Shown: piece after piece, positions 47,798 through 62,700 of the stretch
How the letters are laid out: every line of letters starts with the position of its first letter
Position numbering within the stretch: the stretch's first letter is position 1
DNA from: Anolis sagrei
Taxonomy: Eukaryota > Chordata > Lepidosauria > Squamata > Anolidae
Length of the DNA: 64,000 bases
Direction: 5' to 3'
Assembly: GCF_037176765.1 (NCBI RefSeq)
Contig: NC_090022.1
Span: forward strand, 77,067,209 to 77,131,208
The notes under the pieces: generated by a model
The model's database searches: none
What the model was told of the DNA's origin: nothing
Seen by the model: the letters and a program-made list of their open reading frames with translations, nothing else
Position numbers and translations under genes: made by a program

Positions 47798-50700
47798 TAT
47801 TTATACCCTGCTCCATCTCCCTCAGGGGGACTCGGGGAGGCTTACATGAGGCCATGCCCATCAGTACAATAAACACAATATTACACAAAAACATAACAAA
47901 ACCAGAAAATAAAATACATAAAATGCAAAACCAATATAATAGACGACACATATAAAATCAAACATTAAAACACAAGGAATTACACTGGGTGGGGCCAAAT
48001 TCAAGGATAAAATTCAAAAATTTAAAATTTAAAACACTGGGGGATAGGGCAATGTAAAATTGTCGGGAAGGGGGATCCGGGGATGAGGAAGAATTCAATT
48101 GCATGAACCATAAAATAAAGTGCTTCTGAGTTTTGCTCTTTTTTGTGTGTGTAGGAGAGGGCATTTCCTTTTTTTTTTTTAAATTAATTTTTATTAGAAA
48201 TCTATTACAAAATACAGTTAGAAAATACGGGGAGTATAGGAAGGAAGAGGTTGAATTATACAATAGGGTGTAGGTTTATATTAAAAAGAGATAAGAGGAG
48301 AAGGGGGGGTGATTTGGGAGTGGGGGAAGAGGGAGGTAGGACTAGAAAAATAGAGGGCTAGAGGGGGGGGGATAAACTGGGGAAGGGGGGTGGAAAGTGG
48401 TGAAAAGAGCAGTGGATTTGACTTCCTGTTCCATTTTCTCCGCGTTTCCAAAATTAATTGTTCTTTACAGCTACTTGTCAGAAGTCCATCCCTTTAAATA
48501 TTTGGTCATCTCTTATTAAGAATGCACTCTCATCATTCTTCATCTGTAGTTTCTACCTAGTCTGTGAGGATGTTTTCTAATAGACTCCAGTCCGTCCTCT
48601 TCAGAGGGCGGCCGTTTGATTCTTTCAATGCATATGTCAACATATCCATTTCTCTTATTTCTAATACCTTGTCCACCCATTCTTGTTTCGTAGGGATTTC
48701 CTTTGTCTTCCATTTCCTGGCTAAAACCATTCTAGCTGCTGTTGTTAAGTATGTGAGTAGTATGTCCTCATTTACGCCGAGTTCCCATTCCTCTTTAAAG
48801 ATACCTAGCAGATAGCACTCGGGTCTGTCTTTGATTTTAATTCTAATGGTTTTTTCGCATATTTCATTGACTTCTTTCCAGTATTTCTGTACTTTGGGGC
48901 AAGACCACCATTGATGGAAGAAGGTGCCTACTTGCTCAGCACATTTCCAACATTTGTTGCTGGCTTTTTTGTACATCAGGCCTAATCTCTGTGGCGTCAA
49001 GTACCAGCGATGGAACATCTTGTACCAATTTTCCTTGAGTGACGTAGCATATGTGTATCTGATCTTCCTCGTCCAAATTTGCTCCCACTCTTGGAGTCTT
49101 ATTGGCCTACCGATGTTCCTCGCCCACTTTATCATGCAGTCCTTAACTTTCTCCTGTTCGGTTTCCCATTCTAATAGCAGATTGTATATTGATGTCACGG
49201 TTTTTTTCCCCTTGTGAAGAACTCTTTCCCAGAATATGTCCTTTTCCATAAAGCCCCCCTTTTGGTCTCTGTTAAAATGCTCTCTCAGTTGGAAGTAGTG
49301 GAGTCATGTGAATGGTGCATATTCATTTGCTAGCTCTTCTTTTGTTTTTAGTTGTAGTAATCCTGCTTTTTTAGTTGTTGAGGTCCTATATGTAGGCCAT
49401 CTCCTCCAGCCCAGCAGTCTCCTTTGTTCTCCTTCCAATGTGGATAGCCACATGGGAGTTTTTCCAGGATACAGAATTTTTTTATATTTCTCCCAAATTC
49501 TCAAGAGTGGTCTCCTTATGGCGTGATTGTTAAAGTTCTTTTCTTTCCTGGTTTGGTTTTGCCATAAGTAGGCGTGCCAGCCTATTCTCAGGTTAAACCC
49601 TTCGAGGGCTAGCACTTTTTCTTTTTCTAGAAGGATCCAGTCCTTAATCCAGGATATAGCACAAGCATCATGGTAGAGGGTTAAATCTGGGAGACCTAGG
49701 CCTCCCCTCTTGGTAGCATCGATCAAATGGATATATTTTATCCTAGGCTTTTTGCCGCTCCATATGAAGGTTCTTATCATGTTGTTCCAATTCTTGAAGG
49801 GTTTCTTGTTTTGTATTATGGGGAGGTTTTGAAAAATGAAGAGAGCTCTGGGTAAGATGTTCATTTTAATAATGGCGATTCTTCCCAGCAGTTATATTTT
49901 CAGCTTCGTCCACTTCTTCAGGTCTTCTTGGATTTTATTCCATACGGGCTCATAATTATTTTTAAAGAGTTGGGAGTTGTTGGCTGTAATGTATATGCCC
50001 AGGTATTTTAGTTTTGGTACAATTGTCATGCCTGTCAGGTTTCTGAGTTTTTCCTGGTTTTCTTTGGATATATTTTTTGTCAATATTTTTGTTTTCTCCT
50101 TATTAACCTTGAACCCTGCCAAAATACCGTATGATTCTATTTTTGAAATCCACTGTTGAGCGTATCTTCTTGGATCTTCTATCATGCGTATCAGATCGTC
50201 AGCGAAGGCCCTAAATCTGAGTGCTTGCTTGCCAACGCTTAATTGAGGGAGTGATCTGTCTGATCTAAGATTTCTCAAAAGAATTTCTATAGACATAACA
50301 AAAATAAGAGGAGAAAGCGGGCAGCCTTGTCTAGTGCCTTTCTTTATTACTATCTGCTCAGAGGGGCAACCATTTATCCACAAGGTGGCATTTTGTTCTT
50401 TATAAATCGCCTTAATGGCGTTAATGAAGCCGAAGCCAAAGTCCATTTCCCTTAAGATCGATTGAAAGAATTCCCATCTTAGGTTGTCGAACGCCTTCTC
50501 GGCGTCGACTGAAATAAATGCAACTTCTATCTGGTGGTGGTAATCATAATATTCGACTAAGTCCAAGATGTTCCTCGTGTTTTCCTTCATTTGTCTCCCG
50601 GGGAGGAAACCCGTTTGTTCTTCACCTACCCAATTTGCCAGGAGGTTCTTTAGTCTCTCACTTAATATAGATGTGAAAATCTTGTAGTCCTGATTGAGTA

Positions 50701-53700
50701 GGGATATGGGCCTGTAGTTCTTTACCTCCGTGGCATCTGTATTCTCTTTGTGTAATACCGTGATAGTTGCTCCTTTCCATGAGTCAGGGATCACTTGGTC
50801 GGTCATTGCTTTATTCATAATTCTCTTCAAGTAAGGGGTGATCTCATCTATCATGGTCTTGTAAAATATCGCCGAGAAGCCATCTGGACCAGGAGCTTTT
50901 GATGGTTTTAATCTTCTTATAGCTTTTCTTATTTCCTCTTCTGAAATCTCTTTATTCAGAAGCTCTCTCTCCTGGTCTTGAATCTTCTCCAGTTTCTGGT
51001 CGCCCAAGAAAGACATGACATCTTCCTTTTTATTTTGGTCTTCGGCATATAGTTGTTCGTAGTATTTTCTAAATTCTTGAATGATATCTGGATCTGTGGT
51101 TGCGTCTCCCTTGTCTGTTCTTATTCTCACGATATGGTTCTCTTGTTTTTTCTTTCTGATCTTCCGGGCCAGCCATCTCCCTGGTTTATTGGCCTGTTGG
51201 AATTCTTTCTGTTTAATGGATTTCAGTTGTTTTTCTACCTCTTCTAATTCCAATGTGGTTTTCTGTCTCCTCAGGGAGTCTATCTCTTTTTTTGCCTTTT
51301 TATCTTCTACATTCCTTTTGAACTTTAGTTCTTCTTTTTCTAGCGCGTTGTTCACTTCCTCTATTTTTTGTCTTCTCAATCTGTTCTTCCTAGCTTTCTG
51401 CTTTATGAAATGGCCCCTCATGACTGCCTTACATGCGTCCCATAAGGTCTCTAACTTAATGTCATGGGTATCATTCAGTTTGAAATAATCTTTTAGTAAT
51501 TTGGTATTGGTCTTAATATCTTCTTCGTCTTTAAGCAAACCGTCATCCAGGCGCCACCTAAAGAAATCCTTTCTCAGGTTGAGTGTCAATTCTAGGGCAC
51601 AGTGATCTGATAGGTCTCTGGGGAGCATTCTGATTTTAGAGATCTGGGAGCTGATGGATTTTGAGGACCAGATCATGTCTATTCGAGACCACCTATTGTG
51701 TCTTCCCGAAAAAAAAGTATAATCCCTGCCTTCAATGTTTTTGGTTCGCCAAATATCTTCGAGATCCCATTCATCCTTAAATTTTAAAAAGTTCAGGGGG
51801 AGCGTGTTTAATTTGTCCTCTTTTGTTTTCTTTATCGCATCACTTTTATCCCATTTACTATTTATAACTCCATTAAAGTCACCCATCAGGATTATGTGGT
51901 CCTGTCGGGTTTCCTGGAGTTTCTCGTTTAAACTAGATACAAATTTGGATTTGGGGCCATTTGGTGCGTATAAATTGCATATTAATATATTTTTGTTTTC
52001 GCATTTAATGTTAATGGCTACTACTCTCCCTTCTGAATCTCTAAACGCCAATTCTGGGGCCAGTTTCTCCTTGGCATAGATTATTACCCCTCTCTTTTTT
52101 TCTATTGCGAATGAATGGAATTCTTTGCCTAATTCTCTATTTACTAAGTGGCACGTGTGCTTTTGTGCTGTATGTGTTTCCTGAAGGGCTATTAGATCGA
52201 AGTTGCCCTTCTTGATTTTATTGAATAATCTCTTTCTTTTCATAGGCGAATTGAGACCGTTTATGTTGTTACAAAAAAATCTTTATTTGACTTTTACACT
52301 CATTCATTCCTTTCATTTTGATTGTCCTGGTCATGTCCACTTCGTCCCGGTCCCATTCCGTCTTCTAGATGCTTGTTGTGTGGTTCTTTCGCTTTGAGTC
52401 TTTGTTGTCTGTCATATTCCGGCGAATTGTCTCCCCCCTAAAAATCTATGGTCAGTTGGCAGTTTTTCCAAGTCTCTCATAAGGGTATCGTAGAATTTCT
52501 CTGCTTTTTCTTCATTTATCAACCAGTGTTTTTTCTCCTTGTAGGTCACCATCAGGCCTTCTGGTGTTTCCCACCTGAATCTTATGCCCTCTTTTTTCAA
52601 TTCATCTGCCAAGAAGAAGTATTTTCTTCTTTTAGCTATCGTGGACTGGGGATATTCTTTCATAATAGTCACTTTGGTTTCTTTGTAGAGGGGAGGTGAG
52701 TTGCTGTTTATCTTCAATACTTCGTCACGGGTTTGTTTTTTAATGAAGTGCACTATTGTGTCTCTCGGAGTTTGGTTTTTCTTTGAGAAATTCGTTGTGA
52801 TCCTATATACTCTGTCTATTTCTGAATCCAGTTCTTTTTGTTCCTTATTGAGCATGGTCACTGTCATGGTAATGATTATTCGCCTCAGGTCTTCATTTGG
52901 TTCTTCAATAATATTTCTAAATCTCAGTTGGAGCTCCCGTTCCTTCAATTCCATCCTTTCTTGAATCTCTTTGGTTCTCACAAATTCCGCCTCTAATTTA
53001 CTGATTCTCAGGTCAAGTTGTTTGTGGTCTTCAATTTTTTCTTGTCCTCTTTGAAAGTCTTAATGTCTTTAGCCATATTATTCATTTCTTCTTTTATGGA
53101 GCCAACTTCCGAGGTTAATTCTTTTCTTAGCGATTGGAGTTCCTCCTGGAGGTTTTTCTGTTGCGATTCTTGTTTTGTTTCAATTCTTTTAAGGTCTTTC
53201 TGAATTTCTTCCTGATTCTCTGCTATCTTCAAGATTTCCTTCAGTATTTCTTTGTTAATAGCTTCATCTGTTGTAGAGCCCTTTCTAGTTTGTCCTTTAG
53301 GATTCTTTGTTTCTTTAGTTTCCTTTACTTCCTTATTTTCTTTATCAGTTTTCTCTGACTTGCTCTTGGGGGTCATCATCTTGTAGTTGTATATTTTTGT
53401 CTCACTTCCCCAGCCAAGTGGATTGGTTTGTGGTGGTTTCGAGGTGAGACCCTAAAGCGCTTGAGCTTCTAATTTTCTGGCCCTCCCTCTTTAAGTTTTC
53501 TATATTTATATGGAGGTGGGGGAGGAAGAGTTCAAACAGGTCGAAGGGAAATAGAGGGGGGAGGGGGTAATTTCACTAGGAGATGTGATCCTCAGAGATT
53601 CTTCACCCCTCTTTGTTTAGCTTCTTCCAATGCCTTTTCCCCCTCCTCTCTTAAGGGATCGAGGCTGGGAGAGTCCAAACTGGTCTATAAGGCATAGAGG

Positions 53701-56700
53701 AGTGAATTAGCTTATAGAGATTTCGGGGTAAAGTCTGGGAGCACCTATGCTGCTAATTCTCTAGCCCTTCCTGTTTGATTTTTAATGTTTATGTGGAGGT
53801 GGGGGAGGAACAGTTCAAACAGGTCGATGGGGTATAGAGGGGGGAGGGGATAGTTTCACTAGGAGATGTACTTCTTATAGGATCTTCTCCCCTCTCTCTT
53901 TTTTTTTCCTCCTTTGTTTTGGCTTCTTCCAATTCCTTTTCCCCCTCCTTACTTAAAGGATAGAAGGAGGAAGGGTCCAATTTGGTCCTTGAAGCATAGA
54001 GGGGGTGGGGGGAGGGTTATTGTTGAGTGGGGAAAGTCGTTCGGTTTTCCTACTCCCCTTCTGTCTTCCTCCCGATCTCTGCCTTGCTCTTCGATGAAGA
54101 GGAGGGGGGGAGTCTAAGCCGGGCAATGGGGTGAGGGGGAGGAGAAGGAGGGGAGGGGAGGTTTCTTAAGAAGGTGCTAATCAAAGAGGGCCTCAGTGAC
54201 CCTTCTTTCTTCAGTTCCTCTCTTCTATCTTCGTCTCCGTCACCCCTTTCCAGTTCTTCCTCCTGTCCGGCTCACACTTCCTTTATAGGTCTCTCCCGGA
54301 GCGTTCCGCGCCTCCCTCCATTCTCCCCCTCTCCCGCTTGTCTCTTACCTCTCCCCCGTTTCCCAAAAAAACTCTTCTTTTTATCCTTTGCCTGGTGAGT
54401 TCTTGGCCTTTGCTTCTTTCGTAGGTCTTGGTGCCTCCTCTCTCGCTCCTTGATCCTTCCCCTCAGTGTATTCTCGCGATCTCGCGAGCTAACGCGGGAT
54501 CTCGTCGCTAGCCGATCGCTGTTTCTGCCGCGTTGATTTCTGGGCCTAAGCCTTCGGGGGCCGCTTCCACCTGACTGTGGGTAATTTTAATTCGCTTGGC
54601 CTGGGATCATTCAGGTAATTACTTGATGTTTCTTTGATTTCCTCTATCCTCTATCCCCTGGTTCCACTCTTCAGAGTCATTAGATCCTACTTGTGGCGAA
54701 TGAGGGGATTTGCTTTCCACAGCTGGGTCTGGTTTTTCGGGGGATTGTTTTCTTATTGTTTCTTTCTCCACGTGGGGTTAAATCCCAACTGCTACCTTGT
54801 GGTAGATGGCCGTGGGTTACGCTTTCCTTGCCTTTATTTCCTGTATTCCCCTCCTGTTATACTCTTATTATATTATATCCCTTCTCAAGTCTGCTCGCAT
54901 CTGTACTTCAAAATAGTGTCCTCTAAGGGATTAATGCCGGGCCTAATAAAGTGATCGACAAAAGGGAATACCCCTTGTTAATTATTCCAGAATGGGAGGA
55001 AGCTCTTCTCTAAGATGAGAGGCTTGTAGAAAGGCTCTAAATTCAGCTCCTCAATATGTAATCGCGCCCTTCTTAGGGATAGACTCTCCGCGGTTAAAAT
55101 GGAAGTTCTATAAGGAGGAAAAACTTACGTTTCTCCTTGGCTAACTCCTTCGGTAGCCTCTCTCTTAGTCTTCATTTCCTTGGATAAAGAGAGCCGGGCT
55201 TGCAGTAAGTACCGGGTTCGCGTTGTGCTAAACCGGGCTTTCCTTCCACCGACCCGCTTAGCCTCACCCGTTGCCGACCCTCTGACCCCCACCCTTGAGG
55301 GGTGAGTGTCTTTGGGGTCTGCTGGGTGTTGGTAGGCTTTTGCACTTTCCCCCCCGCTTTTTGCCGAGAGGAGTGGGGGCGAACAATCGCCCCTGGTCGA
55401 TTATTGGAAGGTTGACGCTTGGGAGCTCCCAAACGCCCTGCCTGCCGCCATCACAGCTCACCGGAAGTCCCGAGTGAGGGAGAGGGCATTTTCAAATAGT
55501 GGACGGTTGAACACAGGGATGTAGAATCCAGAGGGATTAATGTATTTGTTTCAGCTGCATATTTGTTCAAAGGTACTCTCCAGCCTTTGAATACATGTAT
55601 TCTTATAAACATATGAACTTATGTGACCCCGAAGAACAGCATCAGAGGCTCCTGCTCTCCAGATCGACATTCAGAAGTTGATTCTGGTGGGGTACAAAGA
55701 CAGGATACCAGCAGTGGTGATCCAGCATCTACAGAACTCCCTCACCTCAGAAATCCAGTAAATTAGGCATAGAAGGTAGATAAACTGTATAGTAAAGGTA
55801 TAGTAAAGGCTGACATTTTCTTGAGGGGAGTTTTAATGATCAACGCAAACTAAATTATATTTGAGAAAACCTTAGTTAGGAAAACAAATTCCCAAATTTT
55901 TAAAATCAGTGTATGAATATTTAGTTGCTAGGAATAGTCTAACAGACAGTTCTTTATATCTCTTTTTTAAAAACACAGAATTTATGTGATGAAATCTTTT
56001 TCTTCAAGGATTTCAAATAGGAGGAGGAAAAGAAGTTCAGAAACTGGTATTATTAATCTTTAAACATCTTGACACACCGATTTTGTCTAGTTCTCACTTA
56101 AAATCATTTCACGGTTTGGCTTTTTGAGTCTGATAGCTACAAGAGTGGAAAAAGATTAACCATTTGTAAAGCCACAGGAAACAAAACTCCTACCTCAGGT
56201 TTTTCAATGGAAAACTTACTAATTTAATTTCTTCATATCTATCCAGTACTTTAGTTATGAAAAATTTGAGGATTGGATAGTTAAATACTAATTATTAAGG
56301 GGCAAAGCAGGTCACACCTTTTTAATGTCTCTTTTGGCCTGCAGGCCCCAGCCTCGTGCAAGTGTACGGAAGATTTCTACTTCGGGATACTGCCTCTTGG
56401 TAAAACACTGGTTTTGGCAGCGATTTCCAGCTGGACAGACTGCAGGGTGGCACTCATAGAGCAGCATGCGATTGATACACTCGGAGTCTAGGCCACAGGG
56501 GTTTTCATCTGCTGGTTTGCAGTTGCAACGTGGTATCTCAGACAAGTCTGCTGTGAAGATCTGCACTTTGCCAATGGGCCGGTTTACCTTCAAACACAAA
56601 TATATGATACAACAAGTCAATTAGCTGGTTTCGGGGTATTTTCTGCAATCCAACCTATGTACAATTATTTTTACTACACTGATGAATGAGGAAGCCCTAT

Positions 56701-59700
56701 TGTAATTGGTCAATATTGCACTTGTATATACATATCACAATCACCACATGCTACTGTAATGGCTCTCTGGGTCAGCACTGACCTGAATTCAATGCATTCA
56801 ACACACTGTTTAAGAATCCTTTTAGATGGTTCAGCTACTGTCACTTTGAATGGGATAGACTATACAACTGAATCAATTATAAAGTGTCAATTTCAGTGAT
56901 ACGGAGTTAGATATTGTAACACAAAAAAGATGGCTTATCTATATTGAAGGTCACAGGGAACAATACACCAACTCAGACCCACCACTGGACGTCACTTGGC
57001 TTTCTCACCTTAATATGTTTATAAGGAGGGGGCTTTTTATCATTCCTTTTGTCCTCCTGAAGCTGTCTCAGTTCCTTCTGTGCCTTCAACTCTTCAAATC
57101 TTGTAGCAGCTTCTGTGAGAGCTAAGTTAAGAGCATGTTCACATTACAATAGAACAGAAATCCAGCTGTTTACATATACCTCACTCACAATTGCAGTACT
57201 GTGGTCAGCAGATGTCTTACAATTTTTACTACAAGTTTTATGTGAAGCTACATATTTGTATGCAGAAAAGGCAACTGCAGCCACACAGAACGTCACCTTT
57301 CTCCCCTGATCAAATCTGTATTTCTAACAGCGGCAATGGGGAATGTTTAAAAGTGGGAAGGTTGGTAAATGTTGTATGTTACATGATTTCAGGGGAAATA
57401 AGACAAATATATAAACAATGCCACTGAATACACTTACAGGTTTTTCTTTTTAAAAAGGTACGTTTAGCTGCTCCAGCTGTTTTACAATGAAGTTAAGCAC
57501 AAGAAAAAAATCCAAAATTCACAGCCAAACAATATCTTTAACAGAAGCATCCAATAAAGTGACTCTGAAGTGGCTAATTCCATATTATGGATCACGTTAT
57601 TGTGAAGCAGCTGGAATAGCTAAGCATATGTTAGGTTTTTTTTAAAAAAAATCTATTACAAAGGCATATAGAACAAGAGCAAGAAAACATGACAAGTTGT
57701 ATATTCTGTGGCAAAACTGCAAATACTCCTGAGATGTCCACATTCCTCTGCATACTTTTTTTTCTAAGCTTGCAAAAGGTAAAATAATTATTCTGGGCAA
57801 TAGAAATAACTTTAAATTACTTGTACACTCTTCAGACACTCATCTCTACCAAGGACAAGCTACTAAATTGCTGATTTACTGTCCCAAAGGAGGCCTCATT
57901 TCAGAAAACATTTTAAACAATACAATGAATCAGAGGGGATATAATACCAAATGGCAGTCAGGCAAATCAAAACTAAGGGCTGCCTTACACTGCCTCCTGT
58001 CTCTAGGGCCCAGAAGCTTCTGAAGCTAGAGAAACAGATGTAACAGTTTTAGCACTTAGCAAAAAAATATGATTTGCAAACTCACTTCAAACCATTCCTA
58101 GTTCTTGTTTGTCTGCCAATCCCCCACTATAGTTTTTGGATCTTGTGCCAAGCCACAATAAAGCTTTGCCATTCAGAATTTGCTTTGGTATGTGGACTTA
58201 GTCACTTTCTCTTTTATAATCTGCTTCACTAAAACAGGGTTTCTGCTGTGATTTGATTTTCTTAGGGTGAAAAGGAAGCAAAGAATGTAATGTCTTTTTA
58301 ATTTAAATTTTGATCCAAAATCAAAATCAAAAGCCGATAAACTGCTATATTTTTCATTTATTCATCCACTAATCCATTCATTCCATTATATTCTATCTTT
58401 CCTCCAATATTGGATCCATACTGGAAGAACATTCAAGCGAACTGCAACATTCACACTTTCCTGAAACAGACAAGAGTTCTTCTCCCGCCCTGGATTTTCC
58501 ACAGATATATAAACCTCACTTGCCTAGCTTCCAACAAACCTCACTACCTCTGAGGATGCCTGCCATAGATGTAGGTGAAATGTCAGGAAAAAGAAAATGC
58601 TTCTGAAACATGGCTATACAGCCCGGAAAACTCACAGCAAACCAGTGATTCCAGCCATGAAAGCGACAACACATTCAAGTTAATATCTTAATTGAGGCCA
58701 AAATGACTACAGAATTTTCATCTGGGCTACTGCTGAAGTATAAGAATACTTATTTATTTATCGTATCAGGAGCGAACCAAGAGTACAGTTGTAATATATT
58801 TAAAAAACACAAAGTTTTAAAACTTGGCATTATATTAAATGTCCTTTGACCAGTAGTTGGCCGCTTGGAATACTGAAAACTTTCTAAAAAGTAGTATCCT
58901 GAGACAGCATAAGTACAAGGCAAGTACTGTTCCCCTAATGGAGCTAGTTGTTAGAACAGAAGGAAATTTACCTTTCTTGTAAATGCCATCAACCCCTTTT
59001 GCCATTTTGTCTTTGCTGCTTACATCTCCTTCCATATAGGGAAAGACTCGAGCCTGATGGGTCCAAAGGTAATCATTTGATCCAAAAAACAGCACAGGGA
59101 ATTCACCAATGACATGCTTCATTTTCTGGATGTTGACAGGAATGGTTTTTGGGTGACAAATCTCAGCTGGCCACCACCTGGTGAGCAAGAAAGCCAGGAG
59201 AAAGTTAAGAGTAGCCAACAACAACGTCGGCTTCCTAGATCAGGTCCTCTGGAAGCGTGCCATGTCTCTGGCTGCTAACACAAGCATGTCCTAACAGATC
59301 TTGCAGTGGCAGAATACTTTATGTGCCCTCTCATCAGTGTGGGAGCAACTACACTGGAACAGCAGCCATGACAGGAAGCACACATATAGAGAAATAGGTG
59401 CCCTGTTTGTGTTCATTAGAATGTTATTTCAAACAGATATTATCTCAGCACAAATGAGCAGGCTCAAGTTTTCACAAAGGGCTATCGCTGGAACGTGAAG
59501 TAAAATACAGAATTGGCTTTCCTTCATGCTCACCTGTAACGCCCCACTTTCACCCAGACCACTTCTTTATAGTGTGGCTTCTTGCCAGCCTTGCAGTCAT
59601 TACAGTACCAGCTGCCCTCAGGCATGTCAATGTTCAGGCATTCCCGGTGGAACGCGGCAGGACAGGATTCACAGCACAAAAGGCTTCCGCCTGCAAGAAA

Positions 59701-62700
59701 ACAAAGGAAAGGTTGCAGACATAGGGCACTGGAGTAGCAATTCTCACCCCCTTCACTCTGTATCTTATGTCAAATTTATTTATTTTTATTCCACATTTTT
59801 CCCAATGTGGGATCTAGGGTGGCTTGCAAAAAAGTAAAACCAAGTACACCTGGAATATTGATGAAGAGATTTAAAAAATATATACAAAGAAGTTAAAACA
59901 TGAAGTTACAAGAGTTTAAAACACGCTGAAAATGTAGTAAAGAATATAAAAGCAGAGCTCATCACACTGAAAGACTCTCAAAGCTTTATTGCTAGTGGTT
60001 GGCTTTATGACAATCACTACTGCGCAACCTAACTTAATTCACAAGTGTCTGGAACAATTTTTTTACAGGCTGTGTCCTGAGCTCTATGCAGAAATAGATT
60101 AAAATATTATAATCTTGTCAACAAGAAAACATCTGATTGTGGCAAACTCTAACATGTTGAATAGATTAGGTGTTAAGATTTACTTGGAACATGTTTCAAA
60201 TATGGACAGGATTTAGTATACTTTTGCTCTGACCTTGGAAAAGTGACTCTTTTGGTCAACAATTTCCTACCCATTCCCAGGGAGTCATAGTCCAAGGAAG
60301 ACATTTTTCCATGCTCTGCTATTGTTTTTCTTGTACTCAGAAGCTCAAACAGCTTCTGAAACTGCTCTCTCTTCTAAATGAACATTCCCATTACTCATAC
60401 ACATTCAGTAGTATGATATCGCCTAATTGTACACTGGTTTTGTATAGAAACCTTACCTTCTGAACAGACGAAGCACCAGCTGACATTTACATGTTCATGG
60501 TTTCTGCAGCCCCTTCGGGCGGTAAAGTGATTGGGGCAGATCATGCTGTTGGAAGCAAGGATCACTGTCCCAGCAGCAAGGCAGAAATCATTGGAGTGGT
60601 AAGCCACAGGACATCGGACGCAACGCATCAGGCGGCCTGGGAGCAAAACAAATTAGATTTTCCTTGGAAAGTCATATATGGAGACTCACAGAGAAGCCAT
60701 TGAAATCTACAAGCATGTGGAAAATTTCAACAGAAAGGAAGAAACCATGACAATGAACAAAATCTGTCTACCGGTTTTTAAAAACTCTAAAATTATAACA
60801 GTAAATAAAGAATAACACTCAACGACAGGGGAACTACAGACAAGAAACAATCAGGGACAGCTAATCACATCTCAACAAAGGATTCCCCCAGGCAGTAACA
60901 AGCCACACCTAAAAACTGTCAGGCCATCAAATGCTAATCAAGGTGGCCAATTGAAACATTCAAACCCAGCTCCAAAAGTTCTTTCTCCCACCCTGGACCT
61001 CAGAGGACGCCTGCCATAGATGCAGGCAAGACATCAGGAAAGATTGCTTCTAGAACATGGCCATATAGCCCGAAAAACCTACAACAACCCTATGGAGACT
61101 CATGTTTTAATGGGAAATGGTGGTGTCAACTCTGCTTTTTTAAAATATCCAAAACAAATCCCAAAGAAGATTGGTAAAGTTCAATTGAATGCAGAAGTTA
61201 AACTTCCCTTATAAAAATGATCTCACCTTTAGATGCAGAAACATTTGTTGGGTTAGCGGCATGGCAAGTCATACAGATGTGCAGTGAGCATCGGAAGCCC
61301 TTGTTCTGCATGACTGTTGGGGGATACTTCTGTATACACTCTTCATGATAGTACTTCCCACATAATGGAAGCAAGCAACGTTTCACATTTTCTCCACTAC
61401 TCTTGCATACAAAGCATGTGTGGACCCCTAGAAAAGAGGACACCTAATCAATAAAAGTAACAAGGAAAGTATGGGGGGCAGGGGGTAGGAGGAAGAAGGA
61501 AAGTATAGAAGGAAGAAGTCATAACAAGTGACCACTTTGGCAAATGTCAGCAGTGACATAAAAGATCTGGATGATTCCAAATTGGCTCAGAGCAGGGCTT
61601 CGTGCTTCACTTGCCTTCAACAAGCACAAGATGCTTCAAAGCAGCAGAGGACAATCCCAGCCAGTGAGCTTTATCTACCCATCCCAGTATGGTACCTGTG
61701 GAGCACTCGGTGCAGATAAACTTGCCCTTGGGCATTTCGGAGAGCCCAAGACACTCCAGGTGGAAAGCACCACAGCACTGAGCTTCACACAGCAATAATT
61801 CACCTGGCTTTTCACAGATCTGGGGTGGGATAAGAGCACAACAGAACAGAAGTAAATATATTCGTTTTATATATTTAGAGTATTTGTATCCCTATCAACA
61901 AACACAGAACCAAGATGTGATGGAATTGTGCCTGGCTGCTTTTCTGTTCCTCAGAAGCCACAATTGTGGCAGGTGGAATAAGAAAACAATGAGAACAACA
62001 AATCTCCTATTGCACATACATAAAGAACGGCAGCCAAAACATTTTCCCCACCAATTCCTTTTTTTAAAAAATGATACCTTTTTCTATTTTGGTTATTATT
62101 TTAGGTTTAATGGGATATTTTATTTACAAATAAAAAGTGGTTGCCATGAAAATACAACTTGCAGAACATAAGGGCCACTGAATAGGGAGGATCCTGGGAG
62201 TTGCAGTCTGCAAAGTAACTTTTCCAAGTTTTGGTTTTTTCCCTAAGAAAACAGGTAAAATTTCTATAGGACTCAAACTATTACAGCACTTCAGCCTTTC
62301 CTTTAAGTATTATAAGCTCACCCATCTCACTTCCTATCTACCCAAAATGCAGCAGGATGAAATAAATAATAACTAATGCAAACAGAAAATATTAACATCC
62401 ATGTTAATAAAACCTGGGAAGTCCTGTTTATGTAAGTTCATTTCAAGGGAAAAGAGGATGACAAGGCGAAAGATCATTGCAAGTAGGAACTACAAGAGTT
62501 GGAGTAAAAGTACACTGGCTTTTGTTAAGATAACCCACCCCCAGGTATTCCAGTTGCTCTGGGTCATTTTCACCAATCATCAACATGCAGAACAAAGCCT
62601 CCCAGAGACCTACCTGGCAGACATTTTCTTTGAGGGCGGCTCCTCCTCCTCGTTCCCCCTGCATCCTTTTTGATGAAGGCACTCCAGGGTAATTTTCGGA

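Larger units (their letters stand above)
48167..55478 (-). mobile_element. Near full-length L1 LINE in NSD1 intron
   Basis: 7.3 kb bounded by the 13-bp direct repeat GGAGAGGGCATTT (48154-48166, 55479-55491), with a poly-T (tail) at 48169-48180. Order on the minus strand: 5' UTR of about 2.1 kb, ORF1 (53379-52412), ORF2 (52243-48557) and a 3' UTR of about 390 bp. It is in the same sense as NSD1. ORF1 has one frameshift in an A-run near 53035. ORF2 has two in-frame stops (near 49889 and 49301) and is otherwise open for 1,229 codons. By these counts it is young but not intact. Confidence 0.95.

Noticed and set aside
48557-53379. Many plus-strand frames across the L1
   Set aside because: Antisense shadows of L1 ORF1 and ORF2.
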